A program made the position numbers and the translations under genes. The notes beneath the pieces are model-generated. The model saw only the letters and a program-made list of their open reading frames with translations. It made no database searches and was not told where the DNA came from. 64,000 nt of DNA, taken from contig JAUEDM010000004.1 of the NCBI GenBank assembly GCA_033439685.1, positions 558,001-622,000 of the forward strand, read 5' to 3'. Shown here in pieces: positions 1-12,205 of this stretch. The stretch is from Apodospora peruviana. Taxonomy: Eukaryota; Ascomycota; Sordariomycetes; Sordariales; Lasiosphaeriaceae. Every line of letters starts with the position of its first letter. The first letter of the stretch is position 1.

Positions 1-2494
1 ACTTTTGAGAACGATCTCATTATTGGCAATGTCATCATAGATGCCAAGGAGATACTCGTCGGGAAGATCAGCGTTGTCGTTGATACCACGATTGTTCTTG
101 ATGAAATCAGTCTTGGACATATGCCTCGCAATTTTGCTGCTGTGAAGGTCGGTGTTGAGTAAAATGACAGAATAGGCTAACACGTAAGGAGTGTCGGCGT
201 TGGCAAACGCATTTGGATTTCCCATGACATATCGATTGGCAAATTTTAGCATGAATCGATCGATCTTCTGCGCTTCGCCCGGCAGGCGGAAAGATTGGAG
301 GAACTCTCGTAGAGCGTCCACAAAGCGTTTCTTGGTGAAATCCATCGTATCCACGAATGCGTGCATGATGTCGATATATTTCTGATCGCCTTCGCCAAGA
401 AACTCGCCAATCTGGGCCTTGTCCAACCTCTCCTCGCTCAACAGGAACCGGGCAATATCTTCGGGCTTTTCGCTTGGAATAAAGCCCTCTTTAAGAAGAA
501 GCTTGATACCGTTTTTGGGTTTGAAGTTGAAGACTCTGATGGCGTTGGTCAAAGCTGTCTTCCTGGCCTTTTCCTTTTCCAGCTGGTAAGGATCGTCTTC
601 AACAGTTGGCGTCGATGGAAGGATCGGTGTGTCCATCCGAGAAACATTTTCACTAGCTGAAGGATCGATTGAGTCCCTTACTTCGTCACTGGAACCTCTC
701 CTTTCTACCTCCCCACCAACCCCATTCGCCTCCGGTCGGCCGGGCTGAGACCAGTTGACAAGTGATCTCAGCGTCTCAACCAAGGAATCAAGAGCCATCC
801 GCTTGATAGCGTATTCTTTTGGAATATCGGTGTCGGTCTCGTGGTGCATGTTGATGAGGGCAACCGAGAGCGGCGGCGGTAGGACATTTTTGATCTGCCA
901 GTCGCTGCCACCACCGGATTTCGAGTGATTGTCTTCGAACTGTTGCTCTTGGGCCGCAGTTATGGAGACCGAGGCAGTTGCGAACTTGGACAAGTCTTCT
1001 ACGATGGTTTGGAAGATGTTGTCGACATTTCTGTCGCAATCATAGTTGAGATACGTCTCCACCAGAGCTCGCGGGTCTTCACACAATCGCTTGAGAATAC
1101 CCACGAAAGTGAGTTTTTGTGACAAGGGAGCGTTTCTCCGAGCAAGAAGAGCAAGATAGATCTCGTTCAAAAAGACCTCAATCTCTTTCTGTAGGGAATA
1201 TTTAGTCCACGTGCATATACCAAGAGCTGACGGCACCAACCTTGAATGAAGCCCGCATATACTTGAGCATTAACCAAAAGATCTCGCAACATATGTCGAA
1301 TACTCTGTCCACAGAGCTCGCTCCGTTTCTCGTGATACTCAGACAGAGGTAGTACTTGATTGCCTGAAGAAAGTTAGTGGGCTCATTGCTTTTGCTGTTG
1401 GTAATGGTACATAGGGGTGAAGTGAAAACGGTAATGTTGTTGTTAAGGAGAGTGTATATGAGGTGGAGAGAAATGAGTTTCGAGCGCATCGGTTGGCCGC
1501 GTAGGTCATAGAGTTGATCTGGCGGTAGCACTTTTGTGGAAAGGTTGCAAAATGACCTGAAGACAAGGTAGGCATCGCGGATATAGACCTCGTCCTCGGC
1601 ATCCAGCGATTCCGACGTCTCCTCTTGCGAACTTTCGGGGAGACTCTGCTCCGACACAGACCTCGCCGTCCTCCTTGGGGGCTTGAGCTGTGTCACCATA
1701 GTCGGACCATCACCCATGTTCGAGTCGTCAAAGCTCTTGCGGTGTTCCAAGTCCTTGAGTGTGAGCTTGGGCCCTCCGCCGTTTGTCGTTTCCGGGCCGT
1801 TGATTTCCGATCCAGCTTCATTCCCCTCTTCGATGTCGCCGTTGCCGACTTGAGAAGCTTGATCATCTGGAGCGTCAACATTCAAGCTACTTTGGCTCTG
1901 CTTCAGCGTCCCGAGATTGGCCCGTGTCTCTTTCATGTGCAGCCGAGTCTTGACTCTCTCAAACACGGTCCCAACCATCTGCGTGAGTGTGCCTTGAGCC
2001 ACCTGTTGGTTCGCGGTACTCCTGGAGAGTAAAAAGACATTGTAAACTTGGCGTACGGCTTTCAGCAAGCCCGCACCATGCACTACTATCTTGTCATTCA
2101 ACACTGCCGCCAGTAGCGACTTGACAATCTGCAGCTGGATCTCGACCGGAGTGGTCTCGCCTTGGAAACAATCGCAGATGGTGTCAATGGCTCGTTCGAT
2201 CAGGGGTGCTTGCTCGGCGCCGTCTTGGTTCGAAGCTCGTTCTGAGGGAACGGAGAAATAGGAGTACGAGATGAGCTTGCCGATGCAATCGAGGGCGGTC
2301 GTCGCAAGGGGGATGGTGCCGGACTTGGTGGCCAGTTGCAGAGGCGCAAAGATGACCTCGGGATCAGGAAGCTGGTTCTCGTTCTTATCGATGGACGCGA
2401 GGGCTTTCTGGACCAACTCGGTGAGCTGCTTGTTTCTGCCGGCGTTTGCGGCAATGATGTCCAGCGAGGACACCACGAATCTGAGGGAGCTCAT
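1..2494 (-). CDS. SEC7: SEC7-type ARF guanine-nucleotide exchange factor, 5' part (truncated by window edge)
   Basis: Large Golgi ARF-GEF that loads GTP on ARF1 and drives trans-Golgi coat assembly. Seen: an N-terminal DCB-like region starting SLRFVVSSLDIIAANAGR; a HUS-type segment near 1500-1560 (LVFRSFCNLSTKVLPPDQLY); then most of a Sec7 domain to the left edge. The glutamic finger lies in IGEFLGEGDQ, with the catalytic Glu codon at 391-393. One intron is clear, 1240 down to 1189 (52 nt, phase 0), joining YMRASFK to KEIEVFLNEIY. The HDS domains lie beyond position 1. I used the first in-frame ATG (2494). The frame is open upstream to about 2660, and another frame at 2560-2650 reads like a Lys/Asp/Ser/Thr-rich N-terminal exon, so the true start may be further upstream behind an unresolved intron. 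Family assignment is secure; the N-terminus is not. Confidence 0.93.
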
Positions 2495-4081
2495 GATGGG
2501 CCAGCGTAGGGGCAGATGGCCATCCGCACGCGGGCTTGAGATTTGGTTTGGCAATGGCTCAGCGCATGGAGACTGGCAGCGTCGAAGTTCGGGAGTCGGG
2601 CTTCGCGTCAGTTTTCTTTGTGGCCACCGAGTCCTCGATTTGCTTAGCCCCAGGCAGTGGCAGTCAGTTCTTCAGTCTGAGCTTTTCTGAATGTCGCAAC
2701 AGACAGCGTGTCTCTCGTGGATCCCGAACCGGCGACAGGCGAGGAAATGGCAGCAGATTGCAACTGTGGCAGCCTGGGGAGAATTGCCAATTTCTGGCCG
2801 TGGCATTCGTTACGTGGGACAACCTTTGAGAGCTGATGTTCAGGAGCCGAGAACTGTTAATCAGACGCAGTGCGTACTAAAGCTGACACTTGACACCAAT
2901 CTGGGCAATGGAAATGTCCACGGGCTCCCGGGTTCTCAAGTGGACCCTGGCACCGTTCGCCGCGACAACGTAACCTGGAAGCCGGCGGCCAGGCGAACTC
3001 GCCAGCTGGTCGTCAGCACCGCGCGCCCGGCAGCACCCGTGGACACGTCCACTCATCTCCCTGGAATTTACGGGCCGCTAAAAGCGCATAGCCAGTGTCC
3101 GGCGATTTGGTTAGCCAATTGCGCGCCATGAAAGAGACGTCCAGTTTCAACCCAGCCGCAATTCCACCATAATAATTCAGCTTCATCAGACGGTAGTCCG
3201 AATCCCAAGAGAAATGTTGATAACGGCGGCTCAGTACAGATCAAGACTTGAAAGTTTGTAAGTGCGATACTTCGCCCCACTGTACAATAGCTAGCCCTTG
3301 TTTTCTACAGTTTTAACACTGAGATGAGGCAGCGCTAGGCACTTGACGGGTTTTCTCTTCTTTTGAGCCTTCGATTCACAACAAGTTCATTGGCTTTCTC
3401 AACCTTGTTCTCATCTACTGGAAGTCACGAACTTACAAACCTACTAGGGGAACATTGTACGACCAGACAGACTTATTTTGTTTGATCAAATGCAAACGTT
3501 CCTGATCTATTGTCAGCTACGAGTATGCATTTAATAGACGTAGAGTATCATATGACTATTTGGTGTGGGGTTTAAAAAAAAGTAGCAACCTGAAGGTTTG
3601 ATGCTGCTGTCGGGTTCTCAGGGACATTATGGAAGTGTTACAGTAGTGCACAGTGAAGTGAGTGAACATCGGATCGAACTGAGCCTGAAAAGGCTTAGCG
3701 CAATCTCCTGCGCGTCTGGCATCGCCCGTCCCAACACGGACTAGGTCCCTTTTTTGCTGAACGCCAGAGCAAGCTAGAGCTCCCCCAACGAGAATTGAAT
3801 CCAGGCAAAAAAAAGCTGGCCCCAGTGCATCACAATCAGACCGACCGTGCCGATCCAGGTCCGGCTCCGAAGCAAAACATTATCTCCTCCATCCTCAACC
3901 ACGCCTCGCCATCCACCGACCATCCTCAATTGGTTTTCTCGGGCCTTTCCAGAGTTACAATCCGGTCTTCTGTCCGGGGATTGGCGCATTGCCGTCGTTG
4001 CCGCTCCCTTCGTCAGCTGCCTTTCACTCCACCAGCTTTCTTCCCACCTCCGACAGAAGAGCTATTTTCCTACCGCCCAAG
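2495..4081. other. Divergent intergenic region between SEC7 and the E2 gene
   Basis: About 1.6 kb between two divergently transcribed housekeeping genes. The left end may hold an unresolved first exon of SEC7. The segment 3870-4080 is pyrimidine-rich, as expected for a fungal core promoter and 5' leader of the E2 gene. Short open frames here show no family resemblance. Confidence 0.6.
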
Positions 4082-5552
4082 ATGCTTGCCTCGGCCCTTC
4101 GAAGGCAAGTCCTTCAGCAAGCAAGAATTGCCCGCGTCGCTCTCCCCAGCCTGACGAGATGGTACGCCTCGTATCCCCCGCACACCGTCGTCAAGATGCC
4201 CGCCCTTTCCCCGACGATGACAGCCGGAAATATTGGCGCATGGCAGAAGAAGCCCGGCGATTCGCTTGCGCCCGGCGATGTGCTCGTTGAGATCGAGACA
4301 GATAAGGCCCAGATGGACTTTGAGTTCCAAGAGGAGGGTGTGCTTGCCAAGGTGCTCAAGGAGACTGGCGAGAAGGATGTCCCAGTCGGCAATGTAAGCT
4401 TGGACGGCGTTCCCCACTGTCTCTGGAGTCAAGTCCACCTGACAGTTAACTAACTATCTCCACTATCGCCAGCCCATCGCCGTCTTTGTCGAGGAGGGAA
4501 CCGATATCAGCGCTTTCGAGGGCTTCACGCTCAAAGATGCCGGCGGCGAGGCGTCAGCACCCGCCCCCAAGCCCAAGGAGGAGGAGAAGAAGTCTGAAGA
4601 ATCCAACTCGCTGGATTCTACCCCAACTCCGACACCAGCCCCCGAGCCTGAGGATACCGGATCGAACGGCAGGCTTGAGACTGCTCTTGACCGGGAGCCG
4701 AACATCTCTGCCGCAGCCAAGAGACTGGCTATTGAGAAGGGCGTGGTCCTGAGTGGTCTCAAGGGGACTGGCCCCGGCGGCAAAGTCACCGAGGAGGATG
4801 TAAAGAAAGCCTCCTCAGCTCCTGCTGCCAGTGCTGCGGCCCCGGGTGCCCTGTATGAGGATGTCCCCATCAGCAGTATGCGCAAGACCATCGCCAACCG
4901 CCTAAAGGAGTCAGTAGCTGAGAACCCTCACTACTTCGTGTCCTCCTCGCTCTCGGTGTCCAAGCTCCTCAAGCTCCGTCAAGCCCTCAACAGCTCTGCT
5001 GAAGGCCGATACAAGCTTTCCGTCAACGACTTCCTTATCAAGGCGATCGCTGTTGCGTCCAAGAAGGTTCCCACTGTAAACAGCTCTTGGCGCGATGGCG
5101 TTATCCGTCAGTTCAGCACCGTCGATGTCTCCGTCGCTGTGGCTACTCCCAACGGTCTGATCACGCCAATTGTCAAGGGTGTCGAGGGCAAGGGTCTTGA
5201 GAGCATCTCTGCGGCTGTCAAGGAGCTGGCCAAGAAGGCCCGCGACAATAAGCTCAAGCCCGAGGAATATCAGGGTGGCAGCATCAGCATCTCCAACATG
5301 GGCATGAACCCGGCTGTCGAGCGCTTCACCGCCGTCATTAACCCTCCCCAGGCTGCCATCCTCGCCATCGGTAGCACCAAGAAGGTCGCTGTCCCCATCG
5401 AGAACGAGGACGGAACGACCGGCATTGACTGGGACGACCAGATTGTTGTCACTGCCAGCTTCGACCACAAGGTCGTTGATGGTGCTGTCGGTGCCGAGTG
5501 GATGCGGGAGCTCAAGAAGGTCATTGAGAACCCCCTAGAGCTGCTCTTGTAA
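4082..5552 (+). CDS. LAT1: Dihydrolipoamide acetyltransferase, E2 of mitochondrial pyruvate dehydrogenase
   Basis: Transfers the acetyl group from lipoamide to CoA in the mitochondrial pyruvate dehydrogenase complex. Two exons, intron 4394-4472 (79 nt, phase 0, branch-like CTAAC near 4450), giving 463 aa. Seen in order: an Arg-rich, acid-poor presequence (about 1-30); a lipoyl domain (about 34-115) with the lipoylated Lys at residue 75 in IETDKAQMDF; an Ala/Pro/Glu linker; a peripheral subunit-binding domain (ISAAAKRLAIEKG...GPGGKVTEEDV); and the catalytic acetyltransferase domain ending in the active-site motif DHKVVDG. The only lipoyl domain is the N-terminal one, as in yeast LAT1. The Lys in DHKVVDG, where DHRVVDG is usual, is a conservative change. 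Length and domain order fit the family, and the gene looks intact. Confidence 0.97.
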
Positions 5553-8379
5553 GGAGCTTGTCCTCGGGAAGAGCAAATTTTCGTCGGTTACAGGACAGGC
5601 AGTTGGAGTGATGGAGCAGGGAACAGGCGTCAGGGTACCAGGCCTTGCCTACGAGAAGCTTATAGAATTTGGGACTTACGGTTCGAAGAAAGTGGTGATC
5701 CCCTCAGCGGGAAGGTCAGGGAGGAAAGATGCCGGTCCTGATGGAAACAAACGTCGACAAACGCTGGTGAGCATCTAGATTTCCAGTAGCGCGACCCTGT
5801 GCCCGCGTCAGACATGACCCCGACACCACGTGTATAATGATCCCCCTAAAGACAGTTCTGCACTTTGCGCAAGAATACGGGCATTTTTTATAATTCTTTT
5901 TTGTACATTGGTCTGCTTGTTAGTCTTTCAACGTGTGCGTAATCGGAGTATTGAGTTAGACATGCAGTGTGAGGATTGGTGCTTCCCTTCCCCTTTTACT
6001 CCCTGTCTTTGTAAAGACGAACCGAAGTTCAACATTTAGCTATGCCCAAATCACCATCCCGACTACAACATTGTTCATAACGCCACAATGACCCGCACAT
6101 GGGTTTCGTACTCCAAGAAAACACGAAGTCGCACAATTGTTCCATTCAGGGGTTTCTACCAACAATTCTCCGCCATCGGCAATCAACGATCAGCTTGCGC
6201 GGCTGTCACCCAAGTTGACCTTGCTTGAGCTTGGAGGATTTCCAAGCAACATGAAGGGTATATACCAAACAACATTCTATGGATACGAACTTTTCTTATA
6301 TTTGTCATCTCCAAAGCAATCTCGGAGCGTTTAATATGGGGGCTCAACGTGAGCTATGATAGATGATATCTACGGCGTTCTTCTCGGAGTAGCTTGGGCT
6401 TTGGGCTTCTTACAAATTAGGCTTCGACGAGTTGTCGATCCCCGTACACGGGATGCAGGACCGTCCTTAACTGACAGATGTTAGTCAAGTAAGTTGAACG
6501 GCTGCGTAAGAAACAGTCTTGTGGCAACTTTGTTGATCTCGCAGGTGAGAGAGTGGTCTTTCGTTCCTCAAGCATATATAAGCTTCTTTCGGGGCCTTGT
6601 CGTCAGTGAAGCTGAACTGGTGTGTCTGACTCAGTGTCGGACACCATGGGGATGTGGGAACGGCGAGTGGTCGTACAAAGCAGCAGCCCTACGTAGCTCC
6701 GGGTTTCCGGTACGTTTTGCGTGTTTGAACCCAACTCCCCAACTGACATGGACACAGGAACAAGAATGAAGTAGCATGATATTTCCATCGAACCTTCCGT
6801 TCATATCGTTAGGCAAGTAACCCTGTTTATCTTGACTACCTGGTCTCATTGTGTTGGGCTTCCACACCAACACCGGCGTCCGGCGAGGCGGTTGATCCGC
6901 GCTGACATCTTATCTTCATTATGTTGCTGGCCAGTTGGAGGTCGAAGGCCGAGCTGGAGCCAGAGGGGAGCAAAACGGGGTACGGATATGTATTCCGTAC
7001 AATTCACCAGAAAGGCTGAAAGGATCGCCCGGGCTTTGTGGGGAGAACGGGGGAAGTTCCAGGTTGAGAGTGGACCCATCTTTTAACTCCGCCCGGCAAG
7101 AAACTCGGGATCGTGGGGATTCCCAATTCGACATTTGAGAAACTTCAAACTTGAGGTTTAATTAATGACTTCCAAAGGCATGTCAACAAAAACTTGTTAT
7201 TACATTCAAATGATGATTCTCTATATTATCATCATTCATTGCTCTGCCACAGACCGGGAGACATGCTGACTGTTAATAAGTACATTCGGGGTTTCTACTA
7301 CACCGAGAGAATGTTGAGATGCATGGATGATGGACGGAAGTCGGTCCAGGGGGTCCGCAACGGTTTCCCCTTCCATTCCCACTTCACATCTCGCCCCCGC
7401 ATCGCCTCGACTCGTCTTCGGGGATGCAATGCCATCCCTACATCAGTTATGTACGGATTACTGGTCAAAATGGGAAGGCAGTCAACGGAGAAGCGTTTCT
7501 TGCTATCTCCGTGGGCATCATATTCGGACGTTGAAACGTCTTTTGCGAGGTACTTTGGTACATCCAAGTTCGGAACATGGACCTTACCAACCTCAAAATT
7601 TTACCTTATGTCAGCGTCAGATTGCCTAAGAAGCTGGCAAACTGCACTCGTGCCCATCCGATCAGAAGTGTCCGTATTTCATGGTCGGACAAGTCGACGT
7701 GAAATCCCGAGACATGGTCTGTCAGCCGATATGCACCGGCCCGCTTCTATTTCCGTTGATTTGAGTTCAATTTTCAGCCTTTCGCGATGTCCGATTATTA
7801 TCTGATCAAAGATTGCGCGAAACAAAATCATGAATGCAGCTGTTTTCATTGGAGAGCTCGCTACAGCCCGGACTGACATTTACAGTACTTACTTTTACAC
7901 CCACTGGAGCCTCGCCCCTACGTCCACCCGCGACGGGAACTCAACGGGTGTGTGTCGGGTTCGTCCCGTTTTTATGCCAACATGTGGCCCAGCTCATGCA
8001 AGCCGGCGGTCGTTAGCGGAGATAACTGACCACGTTGGTACCCGAACTGACCTTGCAGCCAGCACATCGGTTACTTCCTTTTTTTTGCGCTAGCCACCTA
8101 CAAGGAGCCAGGGGACTCAGGTACTCCGTACCTCAGGTAGTCCGTACGGATACCTGTTTATACACGCCAAGGGAGGGAGCGCAGGGGCGCCCCGGCAGGC
8201 TGGGATCCCTGATCCACTGAAGTGAGAGAGAGCCTCAGGGCATGGAATCCGATACTTACACGTCAGCGTGAGATGGAAATGACCAGTGCCCTGAGTGGCT
8301 CTGAACATGTAACGCATCTGAATGGTAATGTCAACGGAGTAGAATGACGCAAATGCCTTGCTTGGGTTCCTCCGGTTGG

Positions 8380-8394
8380 ATAAATAATAAAAAT
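8380..8394 (+). promoter_or_regulatory. TATA-like A/T stretch upstream of the Zn2Cys6 factor
   Basis: ATAAATAATAAAAAT stands out in otherwise GC-balanced DNA about 540 bp before the ATG at 8930. If transcription starts just downstream, the ATG of the 212-codon frame at 8344 is excluded from the mRNA, which would explain why that overlapping frame is tolerated. Position and composition are the only evidence. Confidence 0.35.
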
Positions 8395-8536
8395 GGTGGT
8401 TCGGGACGAAGAGCTGCGAGAATGCGGACCTGGCTTTCCCACCCGAGTTTCTCCCCGATGGTGGCCCATTTAGGTAAAGTTTCGGCGATTAGCTTCCAGC
8501 CCCCGCATTCTGTCCGAGATGCCGATCTGACGCGAC

Positions 8537-8571
8537 CTGGCTCCTGGCTCCTGGCTCCTGGCTCCTGGCTC
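8537..8571. repeat. 7-bp tandem repeat, CTGGCTC x5
   Basis: Five perfect head-to-tail copies of CTGGCTC within the presumed leader of the transcription-factor gene. It is a perfect minisatellite, so copy number is probably variable between strains. Confidence 0.9.
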
Positions 8572-8929
8572 AGCACTCAGGACTCACTAAAACCATCCGA
8601 CGAACTGAACCACTGGACCACCTCACTCTTGCCGTCGGGTCTTACCCAAAGACCCTCCTCATCACTGGTCCATGACAGGAGAGAGGAGTTAGGTAAGAGC
8701 AGCTGCCTGCCTGGATCGGGAAGCCGGAGCTCGGCCCATACCATCCATTCCTTCCCCCGGGGCACGGTTTCTCTTTTTTCCCTCCATCATTCTTTCTTAT
8801 CCCCGTTGTCGTCCTTCCTTTGCGGTTTAACCCCCCCGCCCCCCGGCAACTCACCGGCCTGGATACTTTCTTCTGATCAACCGGGCTTCGCCGAGACTGC
8901 CCCGAAGACCCGAACAGGTGGACTCAGAT

Positions 8930-11610
8930 ATGGACATGGACGTGAACATGGCCGTGGAGCCTGGAGCGCCCGTATCGGATAGCGGCCATGATCATGATGG
9001 CCATGACGGACATGATGGCCGCAACGGCCATGACTCGCCTAACGGCGGCGGCGGTCGTCTTTCAGAGCCAAGGCGACGGAACAGGCCAGCGCTCTCTTGC
9101 ATACAGTGCAGAACTCGCAAGATCCGTTGTGACCGCAATGAGCCTTGCGCGAGCTGCATAAAGTCCAAGATTGTCAATTGCACATACGAGGAAGCCCGTC
9201 GGCCAAAACCGCGTCTCTGGAAGCTGTCGCCCGCCCCCTCTTCCGTGCCGGGGCCTCGGTTCAACGCCGTCCAGACCGTTGACGGGCCGGCCCCGCGCTT
9301 CGCTCCCGACGGCCCTTACAGGGAACCGCAGCCTTCCACAGGCGCCGCCTCCGGACTGCAGTATGCCGGCTCTGCTTCTTCTGTTCCCAGTGTTAGGAAC
9401 TCTGAGTCGACGACCGCCTCGTTGCCGAGCCCGACGGCCCGCTATGTCGACTCGGGCTCTGCCGTGGGTTCTGCACCCGTGGCCGACACTCTCCTCAAGC
9501 AAATTCGCCAACTGGAGCAGGAGCTGGCGGATTTGAGGAGTCGCGATCCTATGTCCCAGTCCTCCCAGTCCTCTCAGTCTACCCACTCTTCTCAGCAACC
9601 TCCGACTCGCAACCAACCTAGCATCACCAAGGCGAGGTACCTGGGGGCAAGTCATTGGATGAATGATGCGAAACTCGTAAGTTGAGCTTACTTGATCGGC
9701 TTTCTATCAAGCTAGATGCGCCTGTTTCCTTCGTCTAACGCTTCGGCAGTTCCCAATGGTGCTAGGAATTGCCGAGAGAATCGAGTCGGACAAGGGCTCA
9801 GATATATACCATCTCTTACAGAAATGCAAGAATCTGGGAAGATCCATCAAGTCACAAAGGGTTCCTACCCAGATCTCTTTTGATGTCGGCTCGGCCATTC
9901 CTCCCGAGACTGTCGCCTGCTGTCTGGTTGAAGCTTATTTCAGGACTTTCGAGAGCGTGTATAGGATCGTACACCGTCCCACCTTTTGGAAGCAGTATAA
10001 AAACTACTGGCAGGATCCCGCCGGTGCCAGCCCGGATTTCATCGTCCAGTTTCAGCTATGCATGGCCATCGGAACCTGCTTCCAGGATGAAGTCGCTACT
10101 CTCCGCCAGTCCGCAACCAGGTGGATATACGAAGCTCAGATCTGGCTGGTTTCACCATCAGAGAAATCACGCATGAACATCAGTGGCTTGCAGATTATAT
10201 GCTTGTTACATCTTGCTAGGGAGACGTGCGGTGTCGGTGGCGATCTCACCTGGATCTCTGCCGGGTCATTGCTGCGGACTGCCATGTATATTGGCCTCCA
10301 TCGTGACCCTGATAACCTACCCAAGATGTCGGTATTTCGCGCCGAGATGAGAAGGCGCCTCTGGGCCACCATTCTGGAAATCGTTTTGCAATCCAGTCTC
10401 GATGCTGGTGGGCCTCCTTTGTTGTCTCTGTCCGACTTTGATACTCGCCCTCCAGCAAATTTTGACGATGATCAGCTATCCGAGAACGAGCAACATACAC
10501 AACTACCACGACCGCCTGGTACCTTTACGCAGACCACAGTCCAGTTAGCACTGCTCCGATCTTTCCCAACACGCCTGGCAGTCGCTCATTTTGTCAATCA
10601 CTTCAACTCCATCACATCATACGAGGAGACATTAAGACTAAACTCGGAGTTGACGACGGCATGTAGGGCGCTTTCCGCCACTCTTCAGCCATTCTATGAT
10701 CCTGCAGGCGTTCTCCCAAAACGTCTGTCTCTGTTCCAATTACGGCTGGTTGAACAGATGGTTCATCGGTTCTTCCTGGCCCTGAATCATCCTTGGCTCT
10801 GCCTGGCACAAAGTAAACCTGCGTACTACTTCTCTCGCAAGATGTGTGTTGAGACAGCTCTGAAGCTCTACCGAGCTTTTTCTACCTGTTCTCCTTCGGG
10901 GGCGTCCGGTACTGCGAGTCAAACGGACGACTTTACTCGGCTGTTGACGTGTGGTCACGGCGCCTTTCGATCTGTCCCCGTCCAAGCTGTTCTCACCATA
11001 TTCGTCGAGCTGTTGTGGCAAACGCAAGATGAACGATCCTTCCGACAAAGCCTAAACATCGATCACCAGCTCAATGGACCATCTCCTTCTAGTGAGGCTG
11101 ATGTGAGCTCGTCTGGCGGAATCGGCAGTGGAGCAGCGCCGACTCATGATCTTTATGAAGCTGCAAAGTACTCGATAGGGTGGACAGAGCGCCGTATCCG
11201 AATGGGCGAAGTTACCGTCAAAGGCTATCTCTTTTTCGCTCTTCTACTTGCGCAAGTACATGCGCTGCAGCGCGGTGTGTCCGACGCCGAAATAGAGCGT
11301 TTCGTTATAGATGCTCTTACCGATGGCTTGAGCTATTGTTGGCATCTCTTGAAGGACACGGCCGCGATCACTTCAACGCCCATGTCGCTTAGCGGAGGCT
11401 TTGGAAGTGGGCTTGGGGTGGATGGAAACGGTGTCGATGAGTGCGGCGCAGTGTTGGGGAGTGAATGGGACAGGGTGTCAGATTTTGTAAGTCCTGTGAT
11501 GTTTGCTCGTGTCGTTTGTCACATGCGTTACTAAATCTGTCCAGGATCTGAACCAAGGCTTTGGCGCCATCTTCAAGTTCAATGATGTCAATTTCTTTAT
11601 CGACAGCTGA
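8930..11610 (+). CDS. Zn2Cys6 transcription factor with fungal-specific TF domain
   Basis: Nuclear DNA-binding regulator; target genes unknown. Three exons, introns 9677-9749 (73 nt) and 11487-11544 (58 nt), both phase 0, giving 849 aa. Seen: a His/Asp/Gly-rich N-terminus (HDHDGHDGHDG); a Zn2Cys6 binuclear cluster at residues 57-84 with spacing C-x2-C-x6-C-x5-C-x2-C-x7-C; a short heptad-like segment around 178-200 (LLKQIRQLEQELADLRSR) that could be the dimerisation coil; a Ser/Gln linker; then the fungal_trans middle homology region, including the GDLTWISAGSLLRTAMYIGL stretch and MRRRLWATILE. The last exon codes only 21 residues and ends FKFNDVNFFIDS. The start is the first ATG in frame; an in-frame GTG 12 bases earlier is unlikely. 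Neighbours do not form an obvious metabolic cluster, so the regulated pathway cannot be inferred. Confidence 0.93.
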
Positions 11611-12205
11611 ACCACTGGCTCAACTATCTGTGGCAGCGGTGGTTTACGCGACGGAACTTTGCACCAGGACGAGTCTCTCTTGGAACGAGGACGTCATCTT
11701 CGCACGGGTGGAGTTGACAGCTCTTAAGTTACCCACCAACATATCAATGGTGTCAGCGGCACCCCATTATGAGCCCACTGGGCAGTATTATACCCCGTAT
11801 ATTGGTAGTGCATGGACTTCTCCCCCACAGCAATACATCGGCGATTCGGAGAGTTTATGGCATTCCACCACAAAAGGTATCTAGGGCTCGATAAGACTTG
11901 AGGAAATTTTCCACTGAAGTTGCATGACTGAGGACCCACAAACGTCAACGAGGTTTTGCTCTAAACTCTAAACTCAAACGATGATTGTTCGATCGTTCTG
12001 TCAATTACGTCCAGCCAACATCTCGAGTCATGCTAGGAAGTTACAGCTACATGGCTCGTACAGCATCTGGGAATCGCGTGATAGCCGAGAAATTTACCTC
12101 CGCCCCAGGAATGATGAGTGGATGGCCTTCAGGTAGCTGCGTCTGATAACAAAGGAGCTGTTAGCGCTTCCTGCTGCTGAATAGAGAAACTGCGATGTTG
12201 ATGCT
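11611..12205. other. Intergenic, no gene seen
   Basis: 3' flank of the transcription factor. The short open frame at 11561-11884 starts in the factor's last exon and is a shadow. Nothing else is supported. Confidence 0.55.

Larger units (their letters stand above)
5553..8929. other. 3.4 kb without a convincing gene
   Basis: Only short open frames occur here (longest about 200 codons, at 7194-7805 and 8344-8982). None has a recognisable domain, sensible splice partners or coding-like composition. The 212-codon frame at 8344-8982 overlaps the start of the transcription factor in another frame and is best seen as promoter/leader sequence. A TATA-like stretch (8380-8394) and a 7-bp tandem repeat (8537-8571) lie in the last 600 bp. 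A non-coding RNA or a long leader is possible but unsupported. Confidence 0.55.

Noticed and set aside
7194..7805. 203-codon plus-strand frame in the gap after the E2 gene
   Set aside because: No recognisable domain, mixed composition unlike neighbouring genes, overlapping frames of similar length.
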